Assembly: GCA_017470485.1 (NCBI GenBank)
Contig: JAFUYQ010000019.1
Location: forward strand, 1 to 64,000
Direction of reading: 5' to 3'
Origin: Synergistaceae bacterium
GTDB lineage: Bacteria; Synergistota; Synergistia; Synergistales; Aminobacteriaceae
Length of the DNA stretch: 64,000 nt
This document shows positions 52,135-60,933 of the stretch, one piece after another (the stretch's first letter is position 1; each line of letters begins with the position of its first letter). The position numbers and the translations under genes are program-made. The notes beneath the pieces are model-generated. The model saw only the letters and a program-made list of their open reading frames with translations, was not told where the DNA came from and ran no database searches.

Positions 52135-52710
52135 ATGGACGCTCAAGAAAAATTTGACAGATCTATCGCTTTTTACCTGAAGTGGGAGGGCGGACGGAAT
52201 TTCAGTATCGTGGACGGAAAACCAGTCATTAAGAGCAACGCGAAAGCCGATTTAGGTGGAGCGACTGCTTACGGCGTTACATTGGCAACACTTAAAACTG
52301 CATTTAAGAATGGCATTGTTTCTCATGATGACATTTGCAGACTGACTGTTAATGAAGCAAAGCTAATTTACCGCAAGAATTATTGGGACAAGTACAGCTG
52401 GGAGCAGCTGACATGGCCGGTTTGTTTGTGTTGTCTGGACTGCTGTATCAATCACGGCGGCTTTGCGTCTATTTTGCAAAGAGCGGTTATTGACTGCGGC
52501 CAGTCGGTTGTCGTTGACGGTAAATTCGGCCCGAAAACCTTTGCGGCTCTCAAAGTATGTGAACCCACAAGACTCGCAAGAGCCATCTATGAGCAAAGAA
52601 AAGTCTATTATGAAAAAATAGTTGCACGTAATTCCACGCAGAAAGTACATCTGAAAGGCTGGCTGAGACGAGCTGATGATATGGCTCAAGCTGCGGGGGT
52701 GAAGCCGTGA
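52135..52710 (+). CDS. Endolysin, GH108 N-acetylmuramidase
   Basis: 191 aa. Catalytic Glu in YLKWEGGRNFS, then ADLGGATAYGVT; C-terminal peptidoglycan-binding region (AVIDCGQSVVVDGKFGPKT). Cuts the glycan at host lysis. No signal peptide, so it needs the holin. Stop overlaps the holin gene by 4 bp. Confidence 0.92.
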   Translation: MDAQEKFDRSIAFYLKWEGGRNFSIVDGKPVIKSNAKADLGGATAYGVTLATLKTAFKNGIVSHDDICRLTVNEAKLIYRKNYWDKYSWEQLTWPVCLCCLDCCINHGGFASILQRAVIDCGQSVVVDGKFGPKTFAALKVCEPTRLARAIYEQRKVYYEKIVARNSTQKVHLKGWLRRADDMAQAAGVKP

Positions 52711-53129
52711 ACGATGAAGTGTCAGAATTTATGATTGCTGGAATTGTAGGGCTTTTAGGTTGGTTCTTTGGAGGGCTGGACGGCTATATCAAGGTACTCA
52801 TTGCTTGCACTGTCATTGATTACATCACCGGCATTTGCAGGGCAGGGCTTGAGGGCAAAATTTCAAGTAAAATCGCCTTTAGTGGTATCGCCCGGAAAAT
52901 AACCATGTTTATGCTTGTGGGAGTTGCGAATATCATTGACGTTCATTTGCTCGACTCTAAGCAGGCTTTCAGAGTTGCGATTATTCTTTTTTATATCGGC
53001 AACGAGGGCATAAGCATAATCGAAAACGCTGACAAGCTCGGAGTGCCAATCCCGAAATTTTTGCACGGAAGATTCCTGGAGTTTACCAAAAAGAATCAGC
53101 AGGAGGCTGAAGAACAGATAGCTTCATAA
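52707..53129 (+). CDS. Phage holin (holin 4/Cph1 family)
   Basis: 140 aa with three hydrophobic helices (FMIAGIVGLLGWFFGG, VLIACTVIDYITGI, ITMFMLVGVANII) and the family motif DYITGICRAGLEGKISS. It opens the inner membrane for the endolysin. Confidence 0.88.
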   Translation: MNDEVSEFMIAGIVGLLGWFFGGLDGYIKVLIACTVIDYITGICRAGLEGKISSKIAFSGIARKITMFMLVGVANIIDVHLLDSKQAFRVAIILFYIGNEGISIIENADKLGVPIPKFLHGRFLEFTKKNQQEAEEQIAS

Positions 53130-53168
53130 CTTGCTTTTACTCCGTTTCAGAGCGAACATATACAAAGA

Positions 53169-53447
53169 TTGATTACGGAGGAGTTTTATAATATAAAGAA
53201 TCCAGAACTGCTTACAGCAAACGGCATCCCAGAAGCACTTTCAATTATGTTTCATAAGGATAACTGTAATGTGGTTGCCATTCAAGATGCCACAGAAGAC
53301 AGTGTTACAGGCTCGGAACTTGTCGAAAATCTTAACAAGCTGCGGTTATTCAGCAGATTCCGCCTTGACCGCGAGACTAACGAGTATGCGCGGTTAATTA
53401 CTACCGACTGTTGGGGCAACACACACTATTTCAAGGCGTGGAAATGA
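53169..53447 (+). CDS. Hypothetical protein
   Basis: 92 aa, TTG start at 53169, not recognised. The C-terminus CWGNTHYFKAWK and SRFRLDRETNEYARLI suggest a small globular protein. No clear ribosome site at this start. Confidence 0.4.
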   Translation: MITEEFYNIKNPELLTANGIPEALSIMFHKDNCNVVAIQDATEDSVTGSELVENLNKLRLFSRFRLDRETNEYARLITTDCWGNTHYFKAWK

Positions 53448-53461
53448 GCCAATGGTACAGT

Positions 53462-53833
53462 TTAAGGTTTTTCCTTATCCTGTGCCATCATTTTTTCCAG
53501 ACGGTGAAATTTCCTCGCCAAAATCCTCATATAATGCAGAATTTCGCGTTCCAGACTTTCTACGTTTTCTTCTTCCTCTAACCTATCTGAGGCTGTTTCG
53601 AGCATGGCCGCTTCCTCCGCTTTTTCAGCCTCATGTCTGCGCTTCCAGATTGCCGCAAATCCCTGCGGGGCTTTTTCATAATTCTCTACCACTTTTCGCG
53701 GTATGAACCACTGATGCCCTATCTTAAACGCACCTTCCAGCAGTCCTTTCCGGCAAAGCGGCGTTATCGAACTTTTTCTGTATCCCAGTATCGCGGCTGC
53801 TTCTTCCACTGACACTAAATCTTTTATATCCAC
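53462..53833 (-). CDS. Excisionase-type winged HTH protein
   Basis: 123 aa. SVEEAAAILGYRKSSITPLCRKGLLEGAFKIG is an HTH_17/AlpA-like domain; the C-terminal half is a Glu-rich coiled coil. On the same strand as the integrase, which is 1.2 kb further right, so it could be the directionality factor, though two plus-strand genes lie between. TAGGAGGTAG precedes ATG 53833. Confidence 0.65.
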   Translation of the reverse strand: MDIKDLVSVEEAAAILGYRKSSITPLCRKGLLEGAFKIGHQWFIPRKVVENYEKAPQGFAAIWKRRHEAEKAEEAAMLETASDRLEEEENVESLEREILHYMRILARKFHRLEKMMAQDKEKP

Positions 53834-53893
53834 GTTTTCTACCTCCTAAATTTTCATGGCCTATATTTTACCACTTTTTTAATAAAAAAATAC

Positions 53894-53950
53894 TTGCATT
53901 AAAATTTTTTAGAGTTATACTATGTTCATCAAGCGGAAACGCAGTAATCA
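53894..53950 (+). promoter_or_regulatory. Promoter and leader, copy 1
   Basis: TTGCAT (53894-53899), 16 bp, TATACT (53916-53921), then a leader holding AAGCGGAAACGCAGTAATCA with a GCG-GAAA-CGC mini-hairpin. The whole block is repeated at 54404-54462 before the paralogous gene. Confidence 0.75.
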
Positions 53951-53973
53951 TCAAGAAAGAGAAGGGAAAAAAC

Positions 53974-54333
53974 ATGAAAAACATCAACGAGTACGAAGAA
54001 ATCATCAACGGCAGCAGAGAGTTCGACAAGGCAATCGACAACTGGACAATGTACAAAGCCTACGAGCAGAACAAGGTTGCAAACAACGAGAGGCTGAACA
54101 TCAGCGATGTTTTCGGCGAAGAGGATGTAAGGCAGATCGCCGAAACGGTGCGCAGGCTGGGAATTGCGGAGTTTTCGATTTCATTCGAGACATTAAGCCT
54201 CATCAGAATAATCGCGGCATTCGAGGAAATGGGCATCAAATTTCAGGGCGTTATCAAGGTGAACAGCCGCTACCGCGCATTCAACAGCGACAAATTCGAG
54301 GTTATTCCGGCTTTTCTCATGAAGGTAATGTAG
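53974..54333 (+). CDS. DUF7698-like small protein, copy 1
   Basis: 119 aa. The conserved C-terminal half reads LGIAEFSISFETLSLIRII, FEEMGIKFQGV and IPAFLMKV. The same pattern is in the paralog at 54482. Monocistronic, with its own promoter and terminator. Function unknown; independent units at prophage ends are often host-modifying genes. Confidence 0.7.
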   Translation: MKNINEYEEIINGSREFDKAIDNWTMYKAYEQNKVANNERLNISDVFGEEDVRQIAETVRRLGIAEFSISFETLSLIRIIAAFEEMGIKFQGVIKVNSRYRAFNSDKFEVIPAFLMKVM

Positions 54334-54340
54334 CGGAAGG

Positions 54341-54371
54341 AAGAGGGGGATTTCCCCCCTTATTTTTTTTT
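54341..54371 (+). terminator. Terminator after DUF7698-like gene 1
   Basis: AGGGGG (54344-54349) pairs with CCCCCT (54355-54360), then TATTTTTTTTT. Confidence 0.85.
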
Positions 54372-54403
54372 CTGAATTTTAATTAAAAAAGATAAGAAAA
54401 TAC

Positions 54404-54462
54404 TTGCATAATACTTTTTCAGAGTTATACTACGTACATAAAGCGGAAACGCAGTAATCATC
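54404..54462 (+). promoter_or_regulatory. Promoter and leader, copy 2
   Basis: TTGCAT (54404-54409), 16 bp, TATACT (54426-54431), and the identical leader AAGCGGAAACGCAGTAATCA. The -35, -10, spacer length and leader match copy 1, while the spacer sequence differs. Confidence 0.75.
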
Positions 54463-54481
54463 GAAAAGGAGAAGAAAAATC

Positions 54482-54865
54482 ATGGCAGTAAAAATCGAAA
54501 AATACGACAGCATTCTGGAGAAACTCAACAACAGCGGCAAACACTACTGGGAAGTCAATCAGGACGAAGCGAACTACGAGGTATTCAGCGCATACTGCGA
54601 CAGTAAAGGACACAACAGGAACGTACTTGACATAAGCGGCTCATTCTGGCCGAGAGACATTCCAGCGATGGTCGAAGAAATGAAAGCAGAAGGCATTGCG
54701 GAGTTCACCATTTCAGACAGCCGATGCAGCATTGCTGAAATCCTTACAGTATTCGAGGACAGCGGCGCAAAACTTCAGGGTTTAACCAGAATCAAGACCG
54801 GCTTTGATGATTTCAGGACAGGCGAACCCGAAATGAAGTCCGCATTTCTCATGAAGATAATATAG
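54482..54865 (+). CDS. DUF7698-like small protein, copy 2
   Basis: 127 aa paralog of the 53974 gene: GIAEFTISDSRCSIAEIL, FEDSGAKLQGLTRI, KSAFLMKI. The N-terminal halves differ much more. AAAGGAGAAG precedes ATG 54482. Confidence 0.72.
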   Translation: MAVKIEKYDSILEKLNNSGKHYWEVNQDEANYEVFSAYCDSKGHNRNVLDISGSFWPRDIPAMVEEMKAEGIAEFTISDSRCSIAEILTVFEDSGAKLQGLTRIKTGFDDFRTGEPEMKSAFLMKII

Positions 54866-54875
54866 CAGTTTACGT

Positions 54876-54910
54876 GATTGAGGGGGGGGGACTTCCCCTC
54901 AATCATTTTT
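54876..54910 (+). terminator. Terminator after DUF7698-like gene 2
   Basis: GATTGAGGGG (54876-54885) pairs with CCCCTCAATC (54895-54904), 10 bp perfect, then ATTTTTA. Confidence 0.9.
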
Positions 54911-54937
54911 ACTATTCGAGTATGATAAAATCCTCAA

Positions 54938-55060
54938 AGAGGCAACAATCGAAGCGTATTCGCTGATTTAGCCTCATTGCTGTCAGTACACAAAACTCCT
55001 TATTGTGTACTGCGTTTCGCTTGATAGCGGCCTTCTTCTCCGGGAGGCCGTTTTTATTTT
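54938..55060 (+). ncRNA. Candidate small RNA with anti-Shine-Dalgarno loop
   Basis: No ORF fits this interval. An extended -10 TGATAAAAT (54923-54931) would start RNA near 54938. The RNA would hold three hairpins: GAGGC/GCCTC (54939/54971) enclosing AGCG-TATT-CGCT; a perfect 10-bp stem CAGTACACAA/TTGTGTACTG (54984-55012) with loop AACTCCTTA; and the terminator at 55028. CTCCTT in the loop is complementary to AAGGAG ribosome sites. The -35 is poor. The prediction is inference from structure. Confidence 0.45.
55028..55060 (+). terminator. Terminator facing the integrase
   Basis: CGGCCT (55028-55033) and AGGCCG (55045-55050) flank a loop with further pairing, followed by TTTTTATTTT. It would end plus-strand transcripts before they run into the oppositely oriented integrase. 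Confidence 0.85.
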
Positions 55061-56190
55061 TCCGCAAGACCGTCCAACCAATCCGCCCACCACTGCATGA
55101 TTTTAATTCGTTCGGGCATGTACTCGGCGTGGTTGTACGCCCCCCTCACGGAATTTTCCTCAACGTGTGCCAGCTGACGTTCGATCACGTCCCTGTTCCA
55201 GCCATGTTCATTAGCAATAGTCGAGAACATTGCTCGGAATCCGTGAGGGGTAATTTGCTCTTTTGTAAATCCCATACCCCTCAATGCCATACGCACTCCG
55301 TTATCAGACATACATCTGCCGTCATTTCGCGGAGAAGGGAAAAGGTAACGCCCCTTACCGGTTAGAGGACGTAATTGTTCAATAATTTCTTTAACTTGTT
55401 TTGAGAGGGGCACGATATGTCGGCGTTTCATCTTCATTTTGCCTGCCGGAATATCCCACAAATCGCCCTTTATTTCGCTCCACTCAGCAGCACGAACTTC
55501 ACCGGGACGAGCTGCTGTGTAAGCTGAAAACAGCATAGCACAGCGGATCAGCGTGTACGGGTAGGCTTTCATCGCTCTCATTAAAATCGAAATTTCTGAT
55601 GGGTCAGTTAATGTCGCATAATGTTTACTTTTTCTTGGACTTAAAGCACCAAGCAACGCAGATGTCGGATCATTTTCAGCCCAGCCGGAAGCTATAGCAA
55701 ATCTGAAAATTTGACCAACTACTATCTTCACTCGGCGAGCTGTTTCATCATGTCCTGTGTCCTCAATTTTGCGGCACAAGCGAAGCACATCAGGAGCTTT
55801 GATTTCATTCAGAGGAGTTGAGCCAAATTCAGGTAAAATATACTTATTAAGTCTTAGACAAACGGTTTTGAGGTAATTTTCAGCTTTTCCCTTCATGCGG
55901 ATTTTCAGCCACTGGCTTGCAGCTTCCGAAAAAAATCGTGGGATTTTGGAAAGACTTTCACCTTTCGCTCTTGTCATCTGAAGTTCATCACGTTTTAATC
56001 GCGCGTCTTTCAGTGATAAGTCTGGGTATGGGCCGAGTGAAATTTGATGCTCTTTTTTATTCTCCCAGTACCTGAAGATCCAGTATTTTCTTCCCGAAGG
56101 ATCAACTCTCAGATTCAACCCTCGATCGTCTCGAACCATAAATGGTTTTTCTTTCGCTTTCATGTTTCTCACTTGCGCTTCGCTTAACAT
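55054..56190 (-). CDS. int: Prophage integrase, P4-type tyrosine recombinase
   Basis: 378 aa. N-terminal DUF4102-like DNA-binding domain (VRDDRGLNLRVDPSGRKYWIFRY), core-binding middle, C-terminal catalytic domain with Arg in TAARPGEVRAAEWSE, HGFRAMFST (H-x-x-R), and the Tyr in VRGAYNHAEY. Enzymes of this class integrate at tRNA genes, and a tRNA-Val lies 178 bp away. It is read away from the tRNA, with its start facing the attachment site. Confidence 0.93.
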   Translation of the reverse strand: MLSEAQVRNMKAKEKPFMVRDDRGLNLRVDPSGRKYWIFRYWENKKEHQISLGPYPDLSLKDARLKRDELQMTRAKGESLSKIPRFFSEAASQWLKIRMKGKAENYLKTVCLRLNKYILPEFGSTPLNEIKAPDVLRLCRKIEDTGHDETARRVKIVVGQIFRFAIASGWAENDPTSALLGALSPRKSKHYATLTDPSEISILMRAMKAYPYTLIRCAMLFSAYTAARPGEVRAAEWSEIKGDLWDIPAGKMKMKRRHIVPLSKQVKEIIEQLRPLTGKGRYLFPSPRNDGRCMSDNGVRMALRGMGFTKEQITPHGFRAMFSTIANEHGWNRDVIERQLAHVEENSVRGAYNHAEYMPERIKIMQWWADWLDGLAEK

Positions 56191-56213
56191 GGATAAAACC
56201 CTCTTTTCCTGTG

Positions 56214-56255
56214 ACCGTAGAAAAATTTTTTATCTTCTACGTTTTTTTCTACGGT
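56214..56255. repeat. Inverted arm-site pair, right arm
   Basis: ACCGTAGAAAAA (56214-56225) and TTTTTCTACGGT (56244-56255) form an inverted pair; a third copy is at 4690-4701 in the left arm. They lie between integrase and tRNA. They could be integrase arm sites or an operator for int. Confidence 0.45.
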
Positions 56256-56306
56256 GTGATTTTTAACTTAGCGATTTTATTTTACACTTACCGAACCAGC
56301 TAACAC

Positions 56307-56336
56307 AAAAAAACCGCTTAAACAGCGGTTTTTTTA
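56307..56336. terminator. Bidirectional terminator downstream of tRNA-Val
   Basis: AAACCGCT (56311-56318) pairs with AGCGGTTT (56324-56331), flanked by A- and T-runs on both sides. On the minus strand it ends tRNA-Val transcription about 33 nt past the tRNA. Under the attachment model this terminator came with the phage. Confidence 0.85.
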
Positions 56337-56366
56337 TTCTTGCTCAGCTTTACCGAACTATCTCTT

Positions 56367-56380
56367 AATGGGCAATACTG
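56367..56380. other. Candidate attR core at the tRNA-Val 3' end
   Basis: AATGGGCAATACTG covers the tRNA discriminator and acceptor 3' strand. It corresponds to the degenerate copy at 4616-4628. The functional tRNA is kept on this side. Confidence 0.45.
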
Positions 56381-56441
56381 GATTTGAACCAGTGACCTCT
56401 TCCGTGTGAAGGAAGCGCGCTAACCCCTGTGCCAATTGCCC
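56369..56441 (-). tRNA. tRNA-Val (anticodon CAC)
   Basis: Read on the minus strand: acceptor GGGCAAT (56441-56435) pairs with ATTGCCC (56376-56370); anticodon stem CTTCC/GGAAG encloses the loop TTCACAC with anticodon CAC (Val, codon GUG); T arm ACTGG-TTCAAAT-CCAGT. 73 nt including the discriminator A; CCA is not encoded. Confidence 0.93.
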
Positions 56442-56567
56442 TAGTGATTAACGCAGAAATTTTACAGCAAAGTACAGCAAAGTCAAGAAATTAGCGTGAG
56501 GCTTTGAAAAATTAGAATTTTCTGCTAACCTTACTAAAATTTATAAATGGAAGGAAGTATTATTCAA

Positions 56568-57314
56568 ATGTACGAAATCGTTTTAATACGGCACGGCGAA
56601 TCTGCATGGAACAAAGAGAACCGCTTCACTGGCTGGACTGATGTACCGTTATCCGAAAAGGGCATCGAGGAAGCGCGCTCGGCCGGAAAACTCTTGAAGG
56701 CTGAAGGCTTCGCGTTCGATTACGCTTTCACGTCAGTTCTCAAAAGAGCCATTAAAACCCTCTGGCTCGTCCTTGAGGAAATGGACAGAATGTGGATACC
56801 CGTTCAGCATTCATGGAAACTTAACGAGAGGCATTACGGTGCTTTGCAGGGACTCAACAAGGCCGATACTGCCGCTAAATACGGCGACGCTCAGGTCAAA
56901 ATCTGGCGCAGAAGCTACGACATTCAGCCCCCCGTACTCACAAAAGATGACGAGCGTTATCCCGGCCATGACCCCAGATATACCGGCCTCACTGAAGCCG
57001 AACTGCCTCTCACTGAGTGCCTCGCCGATACTGTGGCAAGAGTTGTCCCCTACTGGAACGACTCAATCGTTCCTGCCATAAAGTCGGGAAAGAAAATCAT
57101 CATTGCCGCTCACGGAAATTCACTCCGCGCACTGGTCAAATACCTCGACAATATTTCGGAGAAAGACATTCTCGAACTCAACATTCCAACAGGCGTACCG
57201 CTGGTTTACGAGCTTGATGAAAATCTGAAGCCGGTCTCGCACCGTTATCTCGGGGACGCTGAGGCTATCGCTAAGGCTCAGGCGGCCGTTGCCTCTCAGG
57301 GTAAAGCAAAGTAG
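56568..57314 (+). CDS. gpmA: 2,3-bisphosphoglycerate-dependent phosphoglycerate mutase
   Basis: 248 aa, normal length. Catalytic His in [20 protein letters not shown], Glu in [14 protein letters not shown], second His in [15 protein letters not shown]. Interconverts 3- and 2-phosphoglycerate in glycolysis. ATG 56568 is preferred over 56547 because AAGGAAG lies between them. Confidence 0.95.
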   Translation: MYEIVLIRHGESAWNKENRFTGWTDVPLSEKGIEEARSAGKLLKAEGFAFDYAFTSVLKRAIKTLWLVLEEMDRMWIPVQHSWKLNERHYGALQGLNKADTAAKYGDAQVKIWRRSYDIQPPVLTKDDERYPGHDPRYTGLTEAELPLTECLADTVARVVPYWNDSIVPAIKSGKKIIIAAHGNSLRALVKYLDNISEKDILELNIPTGVPLVYELDENLKPVSHRYLGDAEAIAKAQAAVASQGKAK

Positions 57315-57331
57315 CAGGGAGTGAATCAACA

Positions 57332-58540
57332 ATGCACATCTCGGAAAGAATCAAGGCTCTCAAAATCTCGCCTATAAGAAGATTAATACCTTATGCTGAC
57401 GAGGCAAAGGCTAAAGGCAAGAAAGTCTATCATCTCAACATCGGACAGCCTGATATTAAGACACCCGATGAATATTTCGAGGCAATCAGGAACTTTCACC
57501 CTCAGACGGTAGCGTACCAGCCCTCGCAGGGTATACCTGAACTCCGTGAGGCAATCTCAGGATACTACAAGGCTATGGGAGTTCCCTACGAGCCTGACGA
57601 AGTATACATAACCTGCGGAGGAAGCGAGGCACTTCAGTTCGTAGTTATGATACTCTGCGATCCGGGCGATGAGATTTTAGTTCCCGAACCGTTCTACGCG
57701 AATTACAACACGTTCGCTAAACTCGCTCTTGCTAAACTCACCCCGATTCCAACTAAGGCAGAAACAGGCTTCCACCTTCCGCCCGAAAACGTAATCGAGA
57801 GCCTCATTAACTCAAAGACGCGCGCATTCTGGGTATCACACCCCTGCAACCCTACGGGAGTGTCTTACACGCCTGATGAGATTCGTATGCTCTGCCGTCT
57901 GGCCAAGAAACATGACATCTTCATCATTGCCGATGAGGTTTACCGCGAGTTCATCTATGAGGCAGGGGACTTCATGAGTTTCGGCGAGGTTGAGGACGCA
58001 AGGGACAGGGTAATAATGGTTGACTCCGTGTCAAAGCGTTTCAGCGCGTGCGGTGCGAGAATAGGCTGCATAGCGATAAAGAACAAGCCTTTCCTTGCCG
58101 AAGTCATGAAACTCTGTCAGGGAAGACTGAGCGTTTCAGCGGTTGAGCAGGTCGGAGCAGCAGCATTGTACCGAACACCAAAGAGCTACCTGCAGGAGGT
58201 CAACAAGGAATACAAGACGCGCCGTGATGTTCTTTACAGGGGCTTGAAGGAGATTGACGGGGTAGTCTGCCACGAGCCTAAAGGGGCATTCTACACGATG
58301 GTGAAGCTGCCTGTTGACGACTCGGAGAAGTTCATCATCTGGCTTCTTCAGAACTTCGACATTAACGGAGAGACCACTATGGCCGCGCCGGGAAGCGGAT
58401 TTTACGCTGAGGCCGGTTTGGGAATGGACGAGGTGAGAATGGCATACGTCCTCAAGAAGGAAGACCTTGAGAAAGCGTTGAACATTCTCAAGAACGCTCT
58501 CGCGGTTTATCCCGGGCGAGCTGAGGCGATAAAGGCGTAA
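57332..58540 (+). CDS. Class I/II pyridoxal-phosphate aminotransferase
   Basis: 402 aa. HLNIGQPDIKTPD near the N-terminus, substrate loop VSHPCNPTGVSYTPDE, IIADEVYREF, and the PLP lysine in VDSVSKRFSACGARIGC. Most like aspartate-type aminotransferases; the exact amino acid cannot be told. 17 nt after gpmA, so probably in one operon. Confidence 0.9.
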   Translation: MHISERIKALKISPIRRLIPYADEAKAKGKKVYHLNIGQPDIKTPDEYFEAIRNFHPQTVAYQPSQGIPELREAISGYYKAMGVPYEPDEVYITCGGSEALQFVVMILCDPGDEILVPEPFYANYNTFAKLALAKLTPIPTKAETGFHLPPENVIESLINSKTRAFWVSHPCNPTGVSYTPDEIRMLCRLAKKHDIFIIADEVYREFIYEAGDFMSFGEVEDARDRVIMVDSVSKRFSACGARIGCIAIKNKPFLAEVMKLCQGRLSVSAVEQVGAAALYRTPKSYLQEVNKEYKTRRDVLYRGLKEIDGVVCHEPKGAFYTMVKLPVDDSEKFIIWLLQNFDINGETTMAAPGSGFYAEAGLGMDEVRMAYVLKKEDLEKALNILKNALAVYPGRAEAIKA

Positions 58541-58552
58541 AGAATTAATGAG

Positions 58553-58587
58553 AAATCCCAGTCTCGAAATCAGGCTGGGATTTTTTT
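58553..58587 (+). terminator. Terminator after the aminotransferase
   Basis: AAATCCCAG (58553-58561) pairs with CTGGGATTT (58575-58583), then TTTTG. Confidence 0.9.
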
Positions 58588-58599
58588 GTTGGCTTGAGA

Positions 58600-60573
58600 T
58601 TATTTCTTGTTCGTCATTTTGAAGTTTCGGTACTCTGTTGACTGTGAGGAGAGCTTCTCAAAGTCATCGAGGTACGCAGATGATTTCTTTGATTTATGAC
58701 GCTTGAATACAGCCTTGATTCCCTTGACCATAGATGTCAGCATTATCACACAAAGTGCAAGCCCAACTAAATTTAATGCCATATTTGAGGCCGCCTTATA
58801 TCCAAGTTCCGCCTGCAAAGGATCTATGAAACCAAGAAGCACATAACCGCATAAGAACACCAAACCACACTTGAGAGGGCTTCCCACATCACTCACCATC
58901 TTTTTCTGTTCCGCCTCAAACTCGCTCATCATTCCCCAATATGACTTGCGAATCTTCTGGGGCATTTTCTGTAGCAAGTTAGCGATGTGATTCAATGCTC
59001 CGTCAGTTCTTTCGGTCTTGTACTTCTCCCAACAGCTGACTAACTCGCTGAACTCCGGCATAGCTTTTACCTTGTCGGCTTCTTCCCTCTCCAAGACAAC
59101 ACTGATTCCGTTGAAACTCACCGTGCTGGCCTCTGTGTTGAAGGAAGACACAAGAGCTTGCACCATGTCTAGGTAATCATCAAAGATTCTCCTGAAGCCG
59201 GGCTCATATCCTTCCAACCTCTCAAGCGCTTTCTTGGCATCCTCCTCCGAGTGTTCATAGTCGAGGCCGTAAAGAAGTTTGTTTATTTTGAAGACCTCCT
59301 CACGGGCTTTTTCAGCTTCTTCTCTTGTGTCGAACGTTGTCTTCCCAATACGGGAAGTTACAGTACGGGCGTTGATGTCAAAATCGACCAGTATTTTTCC
59401 GACCTCTTCACGTTTAGCGTCAGCGAATTTTTGGGCCTCAGGGGTCTTAGCGTCATAAGCCATGATGATTTCGAGAGCTTTACGGGCGTTCTCCTCTGAT
59501 TTCCTGTAGTCGCAGTCCTTAATTGACCGCTCAAAATCCTCTGCGGATTTCCTCGCTTCCTCTGCCTCAGCCCGTGAACGGAAAGTTTTACCGCCGAACG
59601 TCCTCGCCTTAACGTCATAATCTCTCAGCGTGTCCTCTATGGCTTCGAGATGCTTCTGTGCCGAAAGCGTATCGCCGATACCGTGAGACTTCAGAGCAAG
59701 TTCATATTTCGTTTTTGCGTTAAGCGCGGCCTGTTCCGATTGCCCCAGCTCCTGCTTGATGTCAGCAAAAATTTGTTCGGCCAGTTCTTCTTTCCCCTCA
59801 GTTATGAATGACGTGTCAACCCCGAAATACCTCGCCGTCCTCTGAAGACCTCCGCCCGGGTCTCCGAATATCGAGAAAAGACTCTTGTAGAGTTCCTCGC
59901 TGTAGGGATTAAGGAGAAGAATCTGCGGACTTCCGATTTCGGCATTCTCGCGAAGTTGTTGACAGTAGCCTCAGCTTTCTTTGTCGCTCCCGAAGCAAGA
60001 CACTCAACATACATGTTTCCGCCCTGTTCCTCAAGCATATTCCAGACAACAAAGTGAATCTCATAGACTGACCGCCATATTCCGTCGTCCACTTTTAGCG
60101 TTTCTGTAGAGAGAAGATTTCTTGTTGCTCTCATCGGCCATACTGAGAACTTTCGCTCCGGCGTTGAACAGCCCGTGAAGCGCACCGCTGGCCATGTTCA
60201 TCGCTCCGGCCTTAGCCGCTCCCTTCAACGCTCCGCCTATCCCGAAGCCTCCTCCTACCCACCGTGAGCGGGTCTGCCTTCTCATTGTTCGGTACTCGTC
60301 GAGCTGCTTTTGTTTCAGTCTTATGCTCATGTACGAATCCTGAACTTCCCCGAAATCTTCTTCCCAGTGGAAATACCGTCTTTGATAGAACTCCTCAAAG
60401 AACTGCCTAGCGTCAATGTCATAGATTTTCAGGTTCATCAGAACGCCGTTAATCACAACTCTGTCGATTACCTCAGCGATTATCCCGAAGCCGTCCTCAA
60501 GGCCATGCTAGACAACGTTATCAATATTTCCGTAAGCATCGTATTGCTTTCCGAACGCCGTATCAGCATATAG
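58600..60573 (-). pseudogene. Decayed large protein gene with two frameshifts and a TAG
   Basis: One protein can be followed on the minus strand from about 60573 to the stop at 58600 (over 600 codons): HGLEDGFGIIAEVIDRVV, then FHWEEDFGEV and RWVGGGFGIGGALKGAAKAGA, SVYEIHFVVWNML, NPYSEELYKSLFSIFGDPG, a repeated region (TFGGKTFRSRAEAEEAR / TSRIGKTTFDTREEAEKAR) and two C-terminal membrane helices. Breaks: TAG at 60510-60508; one extra A near 60094-60097; one G missing near 59970. The two shifts compensate. I recall intact homologs as uncharacterised proteins with this RWVGGGFG motif. 58600-59463 remains open. Confidence 0.7.
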
Positions 60574-60585
60574 ATGCTGAAAGGT

Positions 60586-60625
60586 AAAAAAAAATTCCCC
60601 TTGCCTTAACGACAGGGGGATTATT
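60586..60625 (-). terminator. Terminator of the zinc-ribbon gene
   Basis: On the minus strand TCCCCCTG pairs with CAAGGGGA, followed by a run of nine Ts. It ends the 60892-61938 minus-strand group. Confidence 0.75.
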
Positions 60626-60637
60626 TTCGTTGACTAG

Positions 60638-60892
60638 TTATTTTCCTGCTTCATCAATAGCGGCATTCATAGCGCAGATTGCGCAGGCTTCCTTCGCGCT
60701 GTGAACAGAGCCGCATTTCGGGCAAGTTACCATATCGCTCTCAGCTGCATAGAGCCTTATCCCATGACATTCAGGGCATTCGTAAATATCTACGTGAACC
60801 CTGTCGGCTTTCAGGAATGAACTTCCCATAGGATAACCTGATTCTCTGAGTTTCAACACTTTATGACATGACGGGCAAAGTTTTTCTGCCAT
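60638..60892 (-). CDS. Multi-zinc-ribbon protein
   Basis: 84 aa with four CxxC pairs: CPSCHK, CPECHG, CPKCGS, CAIC. Three or more zinc knuckles in a row suggest a nucleic-acid or scaffold role; no family assigned. ATG 60892 is preferred over 60928 by the AAAGGTGA upstream. Confidence 0.65.
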   Translation of the reverse strand: MAEKLCPSCHKVLKLRESGYPMGSSFLKADRVHVDIYECPECHGIRLYAAESDMVTCPKCGSVHSAKEACAICAMNAAIDEAGK

Positions 60893-60933
60893 GTTAAATA
60901 CATCACCTTTACTCTTAAATTTCCGCAATTATA

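Larger units (their letters stand above)
4616..56380. mobile_element. Prophage, contractile-tailed, about 51.8 kb, integrated at tRNA-Val
   Basis: The interval contains integrase, a repressor switch, replication genes, packaging, capsid, contractile tail, fibres, DGR, lysis genes and several accessory genes, all bounded by ordinary chromosomal genes. The head genes are lambda-type and the tail genes are Mu/P2-type, so it is a mosaic myophage. The ends are inferred from the tRNA 3' end at 56367-56380 and its degenerate copy at 4616-4628. Baseplate J carries an in-frame stop, so the element may be defective. Confidence 0.85.
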
